Shown: positions 10,250 to 22,059, numbered from the stretch's first letter. The stretch: 64,000 bases of DNA from Cherax quadricarinatus (GCF_038502225.1 NC_091311.1:32938506-33002505), one strand, 5' to 3'. Notes: a model not told the origin generated them from the sequence alone. Numbers and translations are program-made.

Positions 10250-10830
10250 TTGCAATTGTGTATGGAGTTTGCTTCCACCAGTTATTTTAATAATTCATTT
10301 CTCTCTCCTCTTCCCTAGTACTATTTAAGCATCATTTATGTCTGGCCCTTGTTCCCTTTTGTTCTTCACTTGTCCAACGTCCTTGTGGTTCATCTGCGTT
10401 CCTTGGCTGCTCCTCGCATCTCAAACAGCCGTCCATATCTACTCTATCTGATCCCCTAAGTAGTATTTTGTAAGTCTTTGTTGTCTCCTGCTCTCCCTCT
10501 CCCTGTTCCTCCTCTCAAGAATTGTAATGTGAAGTTCATTTTCTGCACTATTTTCTTTGCCAACTTTTCGCATCTACTCAGTTTTCTCTGTGCTTGATTA
10601 GCTGTGGGCTTTATGCTAGCTCTGCATTCTAACATTGGATTAACATATGTTGTGTTTTATCTTGTACATGAATTGCTGTTAAGTCTCTTGTAACCGCTTT
10701 TAGCTTAACTAGTTTTGCACATGTTGCTGAATGTATACGTTTGATGTAATTGTATTGTGATAGGCTTGGTGTTGTTTACTCCCAGATCTCTTCCCTTGTT
10801 CCCTGGGGAGTGCTTGGAACTATTTTTCCC
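10250..10830 (-). mobile_element. Probable very decayed LINE2-like C-terminus
   Basis: Words occur in the order expected for a reversed CR1/L2-type C-terminus. They are TATGGAGTTTGCTTCCACCA, CGTCCTTGTGGTTCATCTGC, a GTTGTCTCCTGCTCTCC block, and CTCCCAGATCTCTTCCC at the far end. They match the pattern of the copy at 5258-5926. No frame is open for long, and divergence is high, so the call rests on order and wording only. Confidence 0.35.
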
Positions 10831-11590
10831 AGCAAGTCGTCTGACTTACACTTAAGTATCATGCCTTTTTTTTTCGCGTTCCAAATTGAACATTACCCAG
10901 CTGTGACACAAGGTCACATTGCCACACAGGAACACACTGCTGAGGCCCCAGGCTCTGGTTGCTGTTATTTGTCTCAAGTCTTATTAAAACTCGGTAAAAA
11001 GCCTCTTACATCCTCATTACATATAATTGATGCCGTCGCCGCTGCTTTTTGGAGCAGGTGAAGGAATGGCCTTCTGTAGAGTAGATATTTAAATAAAAAA
11101 GTTGTTTTTGGTCTATATATAAACGAGTTAGCAGAGGTGGTCGACTTATTTGTATAGTTCATGGCTGTCCGGATTTTAATGAGGCGAATATGCTTTTAAT
11201 GGATGTGTTGTCTGGCTTGCAGAATGGGGGAAGGAGTGAAGGAAAGGATGTTGATTATGAGGAGGTGGTAGTGTAGTATGTAGGGGGTTGCGGAAGGGGT
11301 GGTTTAATGTGTTGGGGTAAAATATAGGATAATGTTGGTACTTGGATGGTGGGAGTATTGTGGGGTGTAGGGAATTACAGATGGACCGGGGGATGGGAGG
11401 GTAATGTTAGGGTTAGGCAAGTTTATCAAACAAAGTTGGGTTCATTTGTCCTGTACAGCTTCCCTATTCTATAATAAGATGGTTAATTTGCGGGAACAAG
11501 AGTTAGCTACGTTTCCCTTTTATATTTAATTACACAGGATGGATCATATCCATTAGGTAATGAAATCTGTTAAGAGAAGTTGTTGACCAG
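10831..11590. other. No recognised feature
   Basis: Unique-looking sequence with a G-rich patch at 11220-11420. Sequence quality appears normal until about 11590. Confidence 0.4.
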
Positions 11591-13796
11591 CCTCGGTATA
11601 TTTTTTTTTTTTTTTTTTTTGGGGGGTTTTTTATTTTTAAAGGTTTTTTTTTGGGGGTTTTTTTTTTTTTTTTTGATTTTTAAAAATTTTTTTGTTTGTT
11701 TTTAATTTTTTTTTTTTTTTTTTTTTATTTTTTGTTTTTTTTTTTGGGGTTTTTTTTTTTTTTGGGGTTTTTTTGGTTTTTTTAAAAAAATTTTTTTTAT
11801 AATTTTTTTTTTTTTTTGGGGTTTTTTTTTTTTTTTTTTTAAATTTTTTTAAAAATTTTGGGTTTTTTTTTTTTTTTTTAAAAAATTTAATTTTTATTTT
11901 TTTTATTTTTTTCTTATTTTTTTTTATTTTTTTTTTATTTATTTTTATTTTTTTTTTAATTTTTTTTTTTTTTTTTGGTTTTTTTTTGGTTTTTTTTTTA
12001 AAAAAAATTAAAAATTTTTTTTTTTTTTTTAAAAATTTTTTTTAATTTTTTTTTTTTTTTTTTAATTTTTTTTTTAATTTTGCCCTTTTATTTTTTTTTT
12101 TTTCCAATGGGTTTTTGGGGGCGGTTTTGTTTTGGGGGGTTTTTTTTTTAATTAAAAATTTTTTTTTAAAATTTTTTTTGGGGAAAAATTTTTTTTTTTA
12201 TTTTGGGTTTTTTTTTTTTTAGTTTTTTTTTTGGTTTTGGGTTTTTTTGTTTTTTTTTTTTTGTTTTTGTGGGGTTTTTTGGGGGTTTTTTGGGGGGGAG
12301 CAAAGGTTTTTTTTTTTGCCTTTTTTTTTTTTTTCCCCTTTTTTTTTTTTTATCCCCCCCTTTTTTAAAAAAAAGGGAAAAATTTTTTAAAAAGGGGAAA
12401 AAGAAACCCCGGGGGGGTTTTTTTTTTAGGGTTTGGGTTTTTAAAAGGGTTTTGGGAAAAATTTTTAATTTTTTGGGGGAAACCCTTAAAAAACCCCTTT
12501 TTTAAAAAAAACCCCCCCCCCCAAAAAAAATTTTTTCCCCCCCCCCCTTTTTTTTTTTTTGGGGGGTTTTTTGGGGGGGGTTTTTTTTATTTTGTTTTTT
12601 AAAAAATTTTTTAATTTTTTAAAAAAGGGGAAAAAAAAATTTTTTTAAAAATTTTTTTTTTTTTAAAAAAAATTTTTTTTTTTTTTTTTTTGGGGGGGGG
12701 TTTTTTTTTTTTTTAAAATTTTTTAAAATTTTTTTAAAAAAAAGGGAATTTTTTAAAAAAATTTTTTTTTTTTTAAAAAATTTTTTTTAAAAAAAAAGGG
12801 GGGGGGGGGGGGTTTTTTTTTGGGGTTTTTTTTAAAAAAATTTTTTTTTCTTTTTTAAAAGAAAAATTTGGAAAAAATTAATTTTTTAAAAAAATTTTTG
12901 GGGAAAAAAATTTTAAATTTTTGGGGTTTTTAATTTTTTTTTTAAAATTTTTTTAATTTTTTTTTAAAAATTTTTTTTTTTTTTTTTTAAAGGTTTTTTT
13001 TTTTTAAAAATTTTTTTTTTTTTTTGGGGGGTTTTGAAAAATTTTTTTTTTTTTAAAAAAAAAAAAATTTTTTTTTTTTTTTTGGTTTTTTTGGGGCCCC
13101 CATTTTTTTTTTATTAAATTTTTTTTTTTCCCCCTTTTTTTTTTTTTTTTTTTTCCCTTTTTGGGGTTTTTTAAATTTTTTAAAAAAATTTTTTTTTTTT
13201 AAAATTTTTTTGGGGGGGGGTTTTTTTTTTTTTTTTAAAGGGAATTTTTTTTTTTTTAAATTTTTTATTGTGTTCTTTTGGGGTTTTTGGTTTTTTTTGG
13301 GGCCCCCCTTTTTTTTCCTTTTTTTAGGTTTTAAAATTTTTTTGGGGGGAAAAAAAAGGGGGGGGGGGTTTTTTTTTTTTGGGGGTTTTTTTTTTTTGGG
13401 GGGGAAAAAAAAAAAAAAAATTAAAAAAAAAAAAAAAAAAAAAATGTTAAAAAAAATTTTAAAAAAAAAAAAAAAAAAAGGGGGGGGGGGACCCCCCCGG
13501 GGTTAAAAATTTTTTTTTTTTTGGGGGGTTTTTTTGGGGGAAAAAAAAAAAAAAAATTTTTTTTTTTTTTAAAAATTGGGTTTTTTTGGTTTTTTTTTTT
13601 TTTTTTGGGGGGGGGGGGTTTTTTTTTTGGGAAATTTTTTGGGGGGGCCCCCGGGGAAAAGGAAAAAATTTTTTTTTTTTTTTTTTTTTAAAAAAATTTT
13701 TTGGGGGTTTTTTTCCCCCTTTTTTAAAGGGGGGAAAAAAAAAAAAAAAAATTTTTTTTTTTTTTGGGGTGGTTTTTTTTTTTTTTCCCCAAAAAA

Positions 13797-13827
<31 letters not shown>

Positions 13828-14355
13828 CCCCCCTTTTTTTTTTAAAAAAATTTTTTTTTTTAAAAAAATTTTTTTTTTAAAAAAATTAAATTTTTTTGGA
13901 AAAAAAAAAAAAAAAATTTTTGGGGGGTTTTTTTTTTGGTTTTTTTTTTAATGATTCCTTTTAAAATTTTAAAAAAAAATAAATTTTTTAAAAAATTTTT
14001 TTTTGGGGGTTTTAAATTAAAAAAAATTTTTTTTTTTTTAAAAATTTAAAAAATTTTTTTTTAAAAAAAAAAATTTTTTTTGGAAAATTTTTTTTTTTTT
14101 TTTTTGGGGAAAAAGGGGGGGGGTTTTTTTTTTTTTTTTTTTGGGTTTTTTAAAAAAATTAAGGGGTTTTTTTTTTTAAAAAGGGAAAAAAAATTTTTTT
14201 TTTTTTGGTTTTTTTCCCCGAAAAAAAGGGGGTTTTTTTAAAAATTTTTTTTTAAAATTTTTTAAAAAAAAATTTTTTTTTTTTTTAATTTTAAAAAAAA
14301 AAGGGGGGGGGGGTTTTTTTTTTGGGGGGGGGGAAAAATAAAATTTTTTAAAAAA

Positions 14356-14392
<37 letters not shown>

Positions 14393-15395
14393 GTTTTTTA
14401 AAAAAATTTTTTTAAAATTTTTTAAATTTTTTTTTTAAAAAAAAAAATTTCCCCCCCTTTTTTTTTAATTTTTTTGGGGGGGGGGGGGGGGGGGGTTTTC
14501 CCAAAAAAAAAATTTAAAAAAAAGGGGCCTTGGGAAAAAAAAATTTTTTTAAAAAAAGGGGGAAAAGTTTCCCCTTTTCCCCCATGCCAAAAAAAAAAAT
14601 TTTGGTTTTTTAAATTTTAAAAAAATTTTTAAAAAAAAAAAGGGGGGGAAAAAAAACCCCCCCTTTTAAAAAAAAAAACCCCCCCCCCTTTTTCCCGGGG
14701 TTTTTTTTTTTGGGGGGAAAGGGGGGGGCCCCCTTAACCAAAAATTTTGGGGGCCAAAAAGGGGGGAAATTTAAAAATGGGAAATTAAAATTTTTAAAAA
14801 AAAAAAAAACCCAAAAGGGGGCCCCCCGAAATTTGGGAAAAAAAAGGGGGTGAAGGTTTTCCCCGGGAAGGGGTTTTAAACCCCCGGGGGGGGGAAAAAA
14901 ACCCCCCTTTGGGGCCCCAAAAAAAAAATTTTTTTTTTACCCCCCTTTTTTTTTTGAAACAGGCCCCTTAAAAAGGGGGGGCCCCCCCTTTTTTTTTTTG
15001 GGCCCGGGGCCCCCTTTTTTGGGGCCCAAAAACCCGGGGGGGGATTTTGGGGGGTTCCTTTCCCTTAAAAAGGGGGGGGCCCCCCCCGGGGGAAAAATTT
15101 TTTTCCCCCTTTTTTTTGCCTCCCCTTTTGGGGGAAAAAAATGGGAAAAAAAAAAAAACCCCCCCCCCCCGGGGGTTTTTCCCCCTTTTCAATTTTTTTC
15201 CCCCCCAAAAAAAAGGGGGGGGGGGGGTTTTTAAAATTTTAAAAAAAAAAAAACCCCCCGGGGGGGAAAAAAGGGGGGGTTTTTTGGGGGGGGAAAAGGG
15301 GGGCCCAAAAAAAAATTTTGGGGGAAAAAAATTTAAAAAGGTTTTTGGGAAAAACCCTTTTTCCCCCTTTTTTAAAAAAGGGGGGAAAAAAAATC
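11591..15395. other. Homopolymer-run block, probable artefact
   Basis: For 3.8 kb the sequence is almost only runs of one base. It is T, G and A runs at first, then runs of all four bases after about 14500, often 4 to 15 long. It begins abruptly in a T run and ends abruptly at TCCATGATTAACAATTC. Apparent reading frames here encode only Phe, Gly, Lys and Pro and should be ignored. A genuine low-complexity locus would not be expected to show runs of every base, so consensus error is the likeliest cause. Confidence 0.8.
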
Positions 15396-16189
15396 CATGA
15401 TTAACAATTCTTCAAAATTTTCTGGCCCTTCACCCAAAAATGTTTCAGCAACAGCTATATTCGGGACTAGTGTTCAAAAAATTGGGGAGCCTAAACATTA
15501 GTAATAAACCCTCAATTTTTGGGACAGGATGCTGATGACGGGCCCCTCATGATGAAGTGGTCACGGGGTGGTGGGTGTGTGGGAATTAAGTGCCCCCCCG
15601 GAGAGGAAAGGGTCTGAGGCACTGCAGGGATGTGGTTTGTGGTTGGGCCCTTTCCACCTCTGGGAAAGGATAGGAGTGCTAATGGGTGCGTGGGTTGTTA
15701 AATTCGGATTGTGGTTTGCTGAAAAAGGTTTTAAACGGGGGCCCTTTTATAAGTTCCTTTTTCTTCCCCCTGGTCCTCCTGATGTCCTTTCGGGAAAGAA
15801 ATTCACCGGTATCCAGGCAGTTGTGGCAGTGTGCCTTCCGGTGACAGCAAACCAGCCTGGTGCCTGGGGGGGGGACTGGTTTTTTACCCCCTTTTTTTTG
15901 CAGTTTGCCCTCAGATTCTCCCGCGGGGGTTTGTTATGGGGGGTGAGACGGCGGATGTCTTCTCCCCCACCCCTTTTCCCCTTTCCTCTCCCGCCCTCAC
16001 CGTTCTGACAGATTTTCCCCTGCTGTTCACTTGGCGCAGGGGGTGATGGGTACAGTGATATTTCCCCTGATCTCTGCAATCTCTGGTGGAAACTCCTTCA
16101 GAACTTGCTGTGAACATTTTTAAGATTCTGAAAGTTCCAGGTGTGCTGACGGGTGTAGGATCAAAATGTATTTCTGGAAGAATTTTTTG
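15396..16189. other. No recognised feature; residual run inflation
   Basis: Ordinary sequence returns, but runs such as GTGCCCCCCCGG and CTGGGGGGGGGA remain unusually long. Base accuracy may still be poor. No gene was recognised. Confidence 0.4.
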
Positions 16190-16300
16190 GAAAATTACCG
16201 ACAATATGAAAAGAAAAAGGACAAAAAAGTGCAAGCCGTAACGGCGCCCAAGCCTTGGGGAAACGTTCCACAATAAAATGTCACTTGTTGCACTTGCCCT
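16190..16300 (+). repeat. Possible ribozyme-family relative, subfamily 2
   Basis: The segment contains TTACCGACAATATG, a 5-bp stem CCCAA-GCC-TTGGG, then GGAAACGTTCCACAATAAAA and TTGTTGCACTTG. The second half matches 49438-49470 almost exactly. It also resembles the post-core part of the hammerhead family (GAAACG, CAATAAA, TTGCAC). The CUGANGA half of the core is not recognisable, so ribozyme activity is unlikely. Confidence 0.3.
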
Positions 16301-16429
16301 TTTCTTTAAAACCCAAAAAGGTGCGTGCTCGCCCCAAGGCGAGCGTGGATGGCCTCTCACGGCGGTTTCTCAAAACATAAAAGGTTTTAAAAGGGGAAGG
16401 AAAACATGGGCCCAACGGGCTGCATCAGG

Positions 16430-18085
16430 TCTGGAAGAGGATGGATAGGAGAGCCATAAATGAAATTCGAAGAAATTTCAAAGACTACTTCTCCTATACA
16501 AAATCCTGATGACATTAAGGTAATGAGCAACACCATAACTGTTCAGTGAACCACCCACCAGTCTACTGATCGACAATCCTTATGTTTTTCATGAATAAGA
16601 CTAAAAAACAAATCAGCATCCAAAATTTCTTCACGGGTCCGACTCTGAACCCCTATTTGTAAAAATTAAAAATTTGGACCTCTAATAGTCTTAGAAGGGC
16701 CGGGCATGGCTTTATAGTCATTTAAAACCCCAATATTTTCCTCTTACAAAACAAAGTGAAAAAATTTTAAGCCATAAACCTTCACATCCCAAAACTTTAA
16801 CTGGTCTGAACAAAATTACTAATCACATGGTATCCGTTTTACAAACAAAAGGGATCAAAGGGTTTAGAACAGGTTTCTCCTGCCGTTCATAACTGCTAGA
16901 CCATTACGATATAGTCTATGATGGACTGAAGGATAAGGAAAATCAGTACTGAGGTCTTGGACACTGATTTTTGCAAAGCCTTGGACAGGTGCGACCAGTG
17001 TGATTGCAGAAATGTGATGCAGAAGACAGTATCTACACATTGCCACAGACGAAACGTCAAAGAATAAATTCGTTCACTAACCCGGATTTTGGCCGTGGTG
17101 CTGCACATTTTTTTTCTGCTTTGTTAAACTTCATAACAAATATAACCCAGAGAGTATAAGTACATACTGAAGTCTGCAGCAGCCACAGTAACAGGCTCTT
17201 TCTCAAGGCGTAGTGCTCGTCCCGTTTCTGTTTTTCAGTCTTATAGACGAAAACCTAAATCAGGGCACCGTAACATGCTTTGTTGATACCAGGTATCAAT
17301 GAAAGTGGCGTCCATCGAAAACAGTGAGTCTTCAAGCAAAGATATATAAAATCTGCCAGTGGGCCTGAGAGAATGATTAACGAAGACAGGTTTCAGTTGC
17401 TCAGGTATGGAAGAATGGCAGTAAAGACTAACGGAGTACAGAACAAACTCAAATCATTCAGTAGAGCGGAAGTTCCATGTGCGAGACCTGGGAGTGATGA
17501 TTTCGGAAGATCTCCCATTCAATGATCACAACTAGGTTGCTATTACTATTAGAAGAAAAATGATAAGCTGGATGACTAAAACTTCCCAGGCTGCAATACT
17601 GCGGTATACTGCCTCCTTCAATGCGGTGAGATTGCTAGACTGAAAAATGTAGAGAGAACTTTCACTGCCCCGTATATATTCAAACATAATCCAACATTTG
17701 GAAAATCAAGGGACTGGACCCAAACTTTCACACCTAGTTCACTAAACACGAAAGTAAGAGATTTAGCGAACGGTGCAGTGTACCTCCAGTAAAGCAGAGG
17801 CACGATAAGTATACTAAGACAACTGTTAGGTGTCAGAGGTCCCCGACTTTTCATCACCTTCCCAGTATGCATAAAGGGTATTACTAACAAACCTCTGGCT
17901 CTCTTTAACAAGGAATTAGTAGTTCTTTAGATCAGTTCCTCGTCAGTCGGCATGTGCATTTGTTAAGACTGAGTGTGGCCAGCAGCAATAGCTTAAGCGA
18001 TCAGCCCAGCAACCAGGTTTGTTCTGGTCTGGGACAGAGCCGCGGGGACTAACTCTCAAAAGCGGCATAAGGTAAACATCGGTAA
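16430..18085 (+). mobile_element. LINE1 copy C, heavily decayed
   Basis: The order of LINE1 blocks is preserved with many stops. AINEIRRNF and YFSYTKS are near 16450. GFRTGFSC and LLDHYDIVYDGLKDKEN are at 16860-16950. RFQLLRYG-like sequence is near 17390, and VRDLGVMISEDLPF at 17480-17530. The C-terminal RGPRLFITFPVCIKGI is near 17840, with the GC-rich 3' end at 17960-18070. Orientation and order fit one 5'-truncated insertion. Its left edge joins the poor-quality region. Confidence 0.7.
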
Positions 18086-18535
18086 ATACCAAGGGCCAAC
18101 ACATCAGGTTGCCAGGCTCGTGAGTGACCCAGATAAATGTTAGTTTAAAACTAGCAACATAACTACATTGAAAAAATGATGTTTTAATGAGTAACGGGAT
18201 GAAGAGAGAAGCTGGGAGGGAAGGGGATGGAGAGAGATGGAGTGAATCAGGACATTGCAGTGGTGGTGTGTTAGTTTAAACATGTGAAAATAGAAGTGTT
18301 AAGAGGGTGGTGGGTGGAATTATACGAGGTTAAGTGTTGGTGTGTGGCAGGTGGATGTAGCAACTCCACAAGAGGAAAGATAGTGTGTGGAGAGCAAGAT
18401 AAACACACTCTCCGACACTGTCCTACAATATAATCTGTTGCATCAGTGTATAATTAATATAAATAACTGGGCCAAATGTAAACACTTGCAAATAAAGTTA
18501 GTGCCAGGTAGCATTACAAAATGTTAAAAATGCTG
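18086..18535. other. No recognised feature
   Basis: Unique-looking sequence without coding signal. Confidence 0.4.
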
Positions 18536-18640
18536 GGAAAACGGCAGGGCTTGGACTAACGGCAAGTCGCTTCTAAAACTAGCAGGGCAGCGAGTGCTCT
18601 CACCACTAGCTCCGACCTCCCCCTTTTCTTCAGATGTTAC
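18536..18640 (-). mobile_element. Probable decayed tRNA-derived SINE
   Basis: On the minus strand GGAGCTAGTGGTGAGAGCAC resembles a box A region and GTTAGTCCAAGCCC resembles box B, about 50 bases apart. Stem pairing is poor. It may be a SINE of another type than those at 3404-3790 and 36460-39600. Confidence 0.4.
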
Positions 18641-18918
18641 CAGTCGTGTTATTACGATTATCCGAATAATTAGATAGCCATAATTTGTAAAGATAATGAT
18701 ACTTGACTGTTACAACATGCAGCGAGAGTTTCAGTAGTACCAGTTAGGGATCAACTGATTGTATATACTTATATTGACCTGTATGATAAGTGACACTGCC
18801 AAACATATTGACTAATCCGTGGCAAACTGATATAATATAGCAGCGGATGCTCTGGTACCGACGCTAATATGCGGATTGTGTCCACTAGATTTCTGGTGGT
18901 AGCGTTCAGTACCAATAA

Positions 18919-19012
18919 CACACACACAGACACACACACCCTCAGCGAAGAGGCGGGGCCAGGAGCTATGAATCGACCCCTGCAACCACAAATAGGTGAG
19001 TACACACACTTT
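18919..19012 (+). mobile_element. LINE2 3' tail between CA repeats
   Basis: The last 70 bp of LINE2 are present: GAGGCGGGGCCAGGAGC, CCCCTGCAACCACAAATAGG and GTGAGTACACACAC. A CA repeat lies on the left (18919-18941). No protein part remains. Confidence 0.7.
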
Positions 19013-19042
19013 CTCTTTCTTTCTCTTTTTCTTTCTTTTTTT

Positions 19043-19118
<76 letters not shown>

Positions 19119-19135
19119 TTTTTTTTTTTTTTTTT
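19013..19135. repeat. (CT)n tract followed by poly(T)
   Basis: TTTCT-type sequence, then about 35 CT units, then about 17 T at 19118-19134. The poly(T) is best read as the poly(A) tail of the minus-strand LINE3 that follows. Confidence 0.9.
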
Positions 19136-20235
19136 ACACAGGGTTTGACAAGGTTAAGGATCCCTAGCTTTATTGACAGCTACATTACAGGTTAAGGATT
19201 ACTAACTTTATTGGCAAGCTAAGAGCTGTTACCTACATCAGCTCATTTGAAAGCATTTTTGTTATGAGACATACAAGTACGGGACAGGATGAAGTTGGAG
19301 CCATCTGTGGGCCAGCATTTTCATTTGATCAACTGACTTTATCTCGTTGACATCATTATGCTGTACGAATGTGTTCCATACTCGAGTCATCCTGGGTATG
19401 ATCTCAGATGGAGTGATGTTCTGGAGAAGGGTACAGCCAGAGTGAGGTTGCTGCTTTCTGCCCGTCTTGTGGCATAAAAGCTTGTTTCACGCTGTCCTCG
19501 AAGTGGATCCAAGTGTGGTATTTTGACAATATTGGCCTTGTACATAACAGTAAGGCCAACCACATCCTTCCTATGTTGAAGGCTCTGCTGAAATGACAGA
19601 TCTATCCAGGATGGGTCCAGGCGAGAGATGAGACGTCTTGCTCTGTTCTCTACTCTGTCAAGCAGTCGCAGATGAGAGGGGGGGGCAGGCAAACCAAGAA
19701 AGTGGAGCATACTCAAGGTGTGAGCGTACTTGTGCCTTGTACAGGATCTTGCAACCCCTACTGTCAAGTAGATGCGAGATACGGCGAAGTGCTGTAAGCT
19801 TCCTGGCTGCCTTCTTTGCAAGATTTACAACATGGTTCTTCATGGTTAGTTTGGAGTCAAATTTCACCCCAAGGATATCAACTTCTTCTCCAGGTGCGAA
19901 CATCCTCCCATTCATCCTTACTACTGCACCAGCATTACCATCATGGTGCCTAGAGACGATCATCATTTGCGTTTTCTCAGGTGCAAATGTTACTTGCCAT
20001 CTATTTCCCCAAGCTGATATAGCTCTCAGCTGGTGATTGATGTAGCTTAGAGCAGCTAGCATTTCTTCTCTTGGATAAGTGAATGTCAGTGTACAGTCGT
20101 CTGCATATGCATGTGATTCTGGGATGAGATGAAGAAGGTCGTTGAAGTAGACATTCCATAACAGTGGACCCAGCACGCTTTCTTGTGGAACGCTTGCCCC
20201 AATAGGATGCCTTGCTGATTCCGTTCCATTGAGGA

Positions 20236-20239
<4 letters not shown>
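19136..20239 (-). mobile_element. LINE3, RT domain to poly(A) end
   Basis: The minus strand encodes the second half of a non-LTR reverse transcriptase, and in order it shows: SVPQESVLGPLLWNVYFNDL, catalytic YADD at 20096-20107, SAWGNRWQVTFAPEKTQMM, VDILGVKFDSKLTMK and CKILYKAQVRSHLEYAP. The frame then breaks in a run of eight G at 19677-19684 and resumes as SHLRLLDRVENRARRLISRL, to end near 19266. Two AATAAA signals (complementary to 19207-19212 and 19169-19174) and a poly(A) tail follow. QES replaces the usual QGS. It is truncated 5' at a CT minisatellite. It belongs to the Jockey/CR1 group; the exact clade is uncertain. Confidence 0.85.
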
Positions 20240-20272
<33 letters not shown>

Positions 20273-20315
20273 TTCTCTCTGTCTCTCTCTCTCTCTCTCT
20301 GTCTCTGTCTCTCTG

Positions 20316-20346
<31 letters not shown>

Positions 20347-20939
20347 GTCTCTCTGTCTCTCTCTCCGTCTCTCTCTCCGTCTCTCTCTCCGTCTCTCTCT
20401 CCGTCTCTCTCTCCGTCTCTCTCTCCGTCTCTCTCTCCGTCTCTCTCTCCGTCTCTCTCTCCGTCTCTCTCTCCGTCTCTCTCTCCGTCTCTCTCTCCGT
20501 CTCTCTCTCCGTCTCTCTCTCCGTCTCTCTCTCCGTCTCTCTCTCCGTCTCTCTCTCCGTCTCTCTCTCCGTCTCTCTCTCCGTCTCTCTCTCCGTCTCT
20601 CCGTCTCTCTCTCCGTCTCTCTCTCCGTCTCTCTCTCCGTCTCTCTCTCCGTCTCTCTCTCCGTCTCTCTCTCCGTCTCTCTCTCCGTCTCTCTCTCCGT
20701 CTCTCTCTCCGTCTCTCTCTCCGTCTCTCTCTCCGTCTCTCTCTCCGTCTCTCTCTCCGTCTCTCTCTCCGTCTCTCTCTCCGTCTCTCTCTCCGTCTCT
20801 CTCTCCGTCTCTCTCTCCGTCTCTCTCCCCGTCTCTCTCCCCGTCTCTCTCCCCGTCTCTCTCCCCGTCTCTCTCCCCGTCTCTCTCCCCGTCTCTCTCT
20901 CCGTCTCTCTCTCCGTCTCTCTCCCCGTCTCTCTCCCCG

Positions 20940-20946
<7 letters not shown>
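20240..20946. repeat. 12-bp CT-rich minisatellite
   Basis: It starts as (CT)n, becomes units CTCTCTCTCCGT at 20365-20820, and changes to CTCTCTCCCCGT at the right end. One shortened unit lies near 20600. The unit is a multiple of three, so long frames cross it, including one fused to LINE3. They carry no coding evidence. Confidence 0.95.

Positions 20947-21006
<60 letters not shown>
20947..21006. repeat. (CA)n microsatellite
   Basis: About 30 CA units directly after the CT minisatellite, making a compound array. Confidence 0.95.
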
Positions 21007-21009
<3 letters not shown>

Positions 21010-21084
21010 GTAACTAACTGCACTGTGAAGCAACAAGGAAGTAAAGTCTTCGTTCAGTAATGATTAATCTTTGCTCTCTTGGTC

Positions 21085-21330
21085 TAGGCTCTAATTACTA
21101 TTAGTATCCTGGGTCCTATCATACCTGCTCTCGAAACTTTGGATTAAGTTTACCTTTCCATTGACTCAACAGCTCGAGACTAAAATATTAAGATTCTTGT
21201 GACTGTTTTCCATCCTAGCCCCGCATCCTTCTCCCAGTTCCTCGTATTTCGAACATTTTATCTTTGTCCGCCCCCATCAATTCCTCTGTCTAGTGAAGCA
21301 CACTTAAACTGTTCGTCTTTGATACTGTCG
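21085..21330 (-). mobile_element. Probable decayed LINE2-like fragment
   Basis: Words such as CATACCTGCTCTCGAAACTT and TCCTCGTATTTCGAACATTT lie in the order seen in reversed LINE2-type C-termini. No open frame survives. Confidence 0.3.
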
Positions 21331-21449
21331 CTTAAGTTGTGGTTCTCATTAAGGTAATCTACCTGTAGTAGATTCCGCCTCCCTGCGTACGCAGACCTGT
21401 TGACGGTAAATTTAAATTAATGCCAGTATACAGTGTACCATCTACACTA

Positions 21450-21785
21450 CCGTGTTTCTTGCAACTTAGGCGAGAAGGCTGCATCGCTTACACCTGAAAA
21501 TCCTGGAGGCACTGCTCTCAGACGTGAACACCAGAATCACTCCGTGTGAAAGCAGGAGACTTGTCAGAAGATGTAAAGTACCTCCAGTAAATAGGAGGGG
21601 AGCGACAAGTACGCTGAGATAGAACTCTGAGTATCAGACCCCCCAGACTCTTCAACGCCCTTCCTCCGTGCGTAAGGGTAATTAACAAACCATTGGATCA
21701 GGTCAAGCCAGATTCATCGGGAGGTCTGGTCTGGGACCGGGCTGTGGGGATATTATTCCCTAGAAACATCCAACAGGTGTCCTAC
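21450..21785 (+). mobile_element. LINE1 C-terminal and 3' end fragment
   Basis: LRREGCIAYT, a KSW-like stretch, RPPRLFNALPPCVRVINKPL and a GC-rich end (GGTCTGGTCTGGGACCGGGC) follow the LINE1 pattern. Frame breaks are frequent. Confidence 0.65.
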
Positions 21786-21857
21786 ATCGTGATCATGTTT
21801 TCTCTCTGGCTTTCATCCCGTCTAATGACTTGTGTGGCATCTGGAATGCCTCCTTAC

Positions 21858-21972
21858 TGGTAACTCTAAAAAGGTCGTTCTTGTGAGTCACATGCTTAGC
21901 ACAACCTCTCGGCAAGATAGCTGTGGGCAGTGTCAGGAGGCCCAGGCTCACCACAGTGAGGCCATACTGCAT
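21858..21972 (-). other. Candidate first coding exon with signal peptide
   Basis: Between two repeats, the minus strand has a start at 21972 that opens MQYGLTVVSLGLLTLPTAIL. This is a polar start, a hydrophobic core and a PRGCA end resembling a secretion signal. The frame continues through KHVTHKNDLFRV to a possible donor, A|GTAAGG, at 21858/21857. The surrounding frame stays open from 22077 to 21793. Codon use looks ordinary. No partner exon was found and chance cannot be excluded. Confidence 0.2.
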
Positions 21973-22059
21973 GACACTCCTCCAGGCTCTATTACTTGTC
22001 TCAGTCTTTTTATAATAAATCTGAAAGCGCTGTAAAATTCTCATCCTGTTGGTGTATAT

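Noticed and set aside
12203..15400. Frames of Phe, Gly, Lys and Pro in the homopolymer block
   Set aside because: They only reflect base runs in a stretch that is probably a sequence artefact.
17030..17080. Hammerhead core near GACGAAACGTC
   Set aside because: GAAACGTC is present but no CUGANGA or stem II precedes it at a sensible distance, and the area is decayed LINE1.
19658..21007. 449-codon frame joining a Glu/Arg/Thr repeat to a reverse transcriptase
   Set aside because: The first part is the CT minisatellite read in the LINE3 frame; the LINE is simply truncated there.
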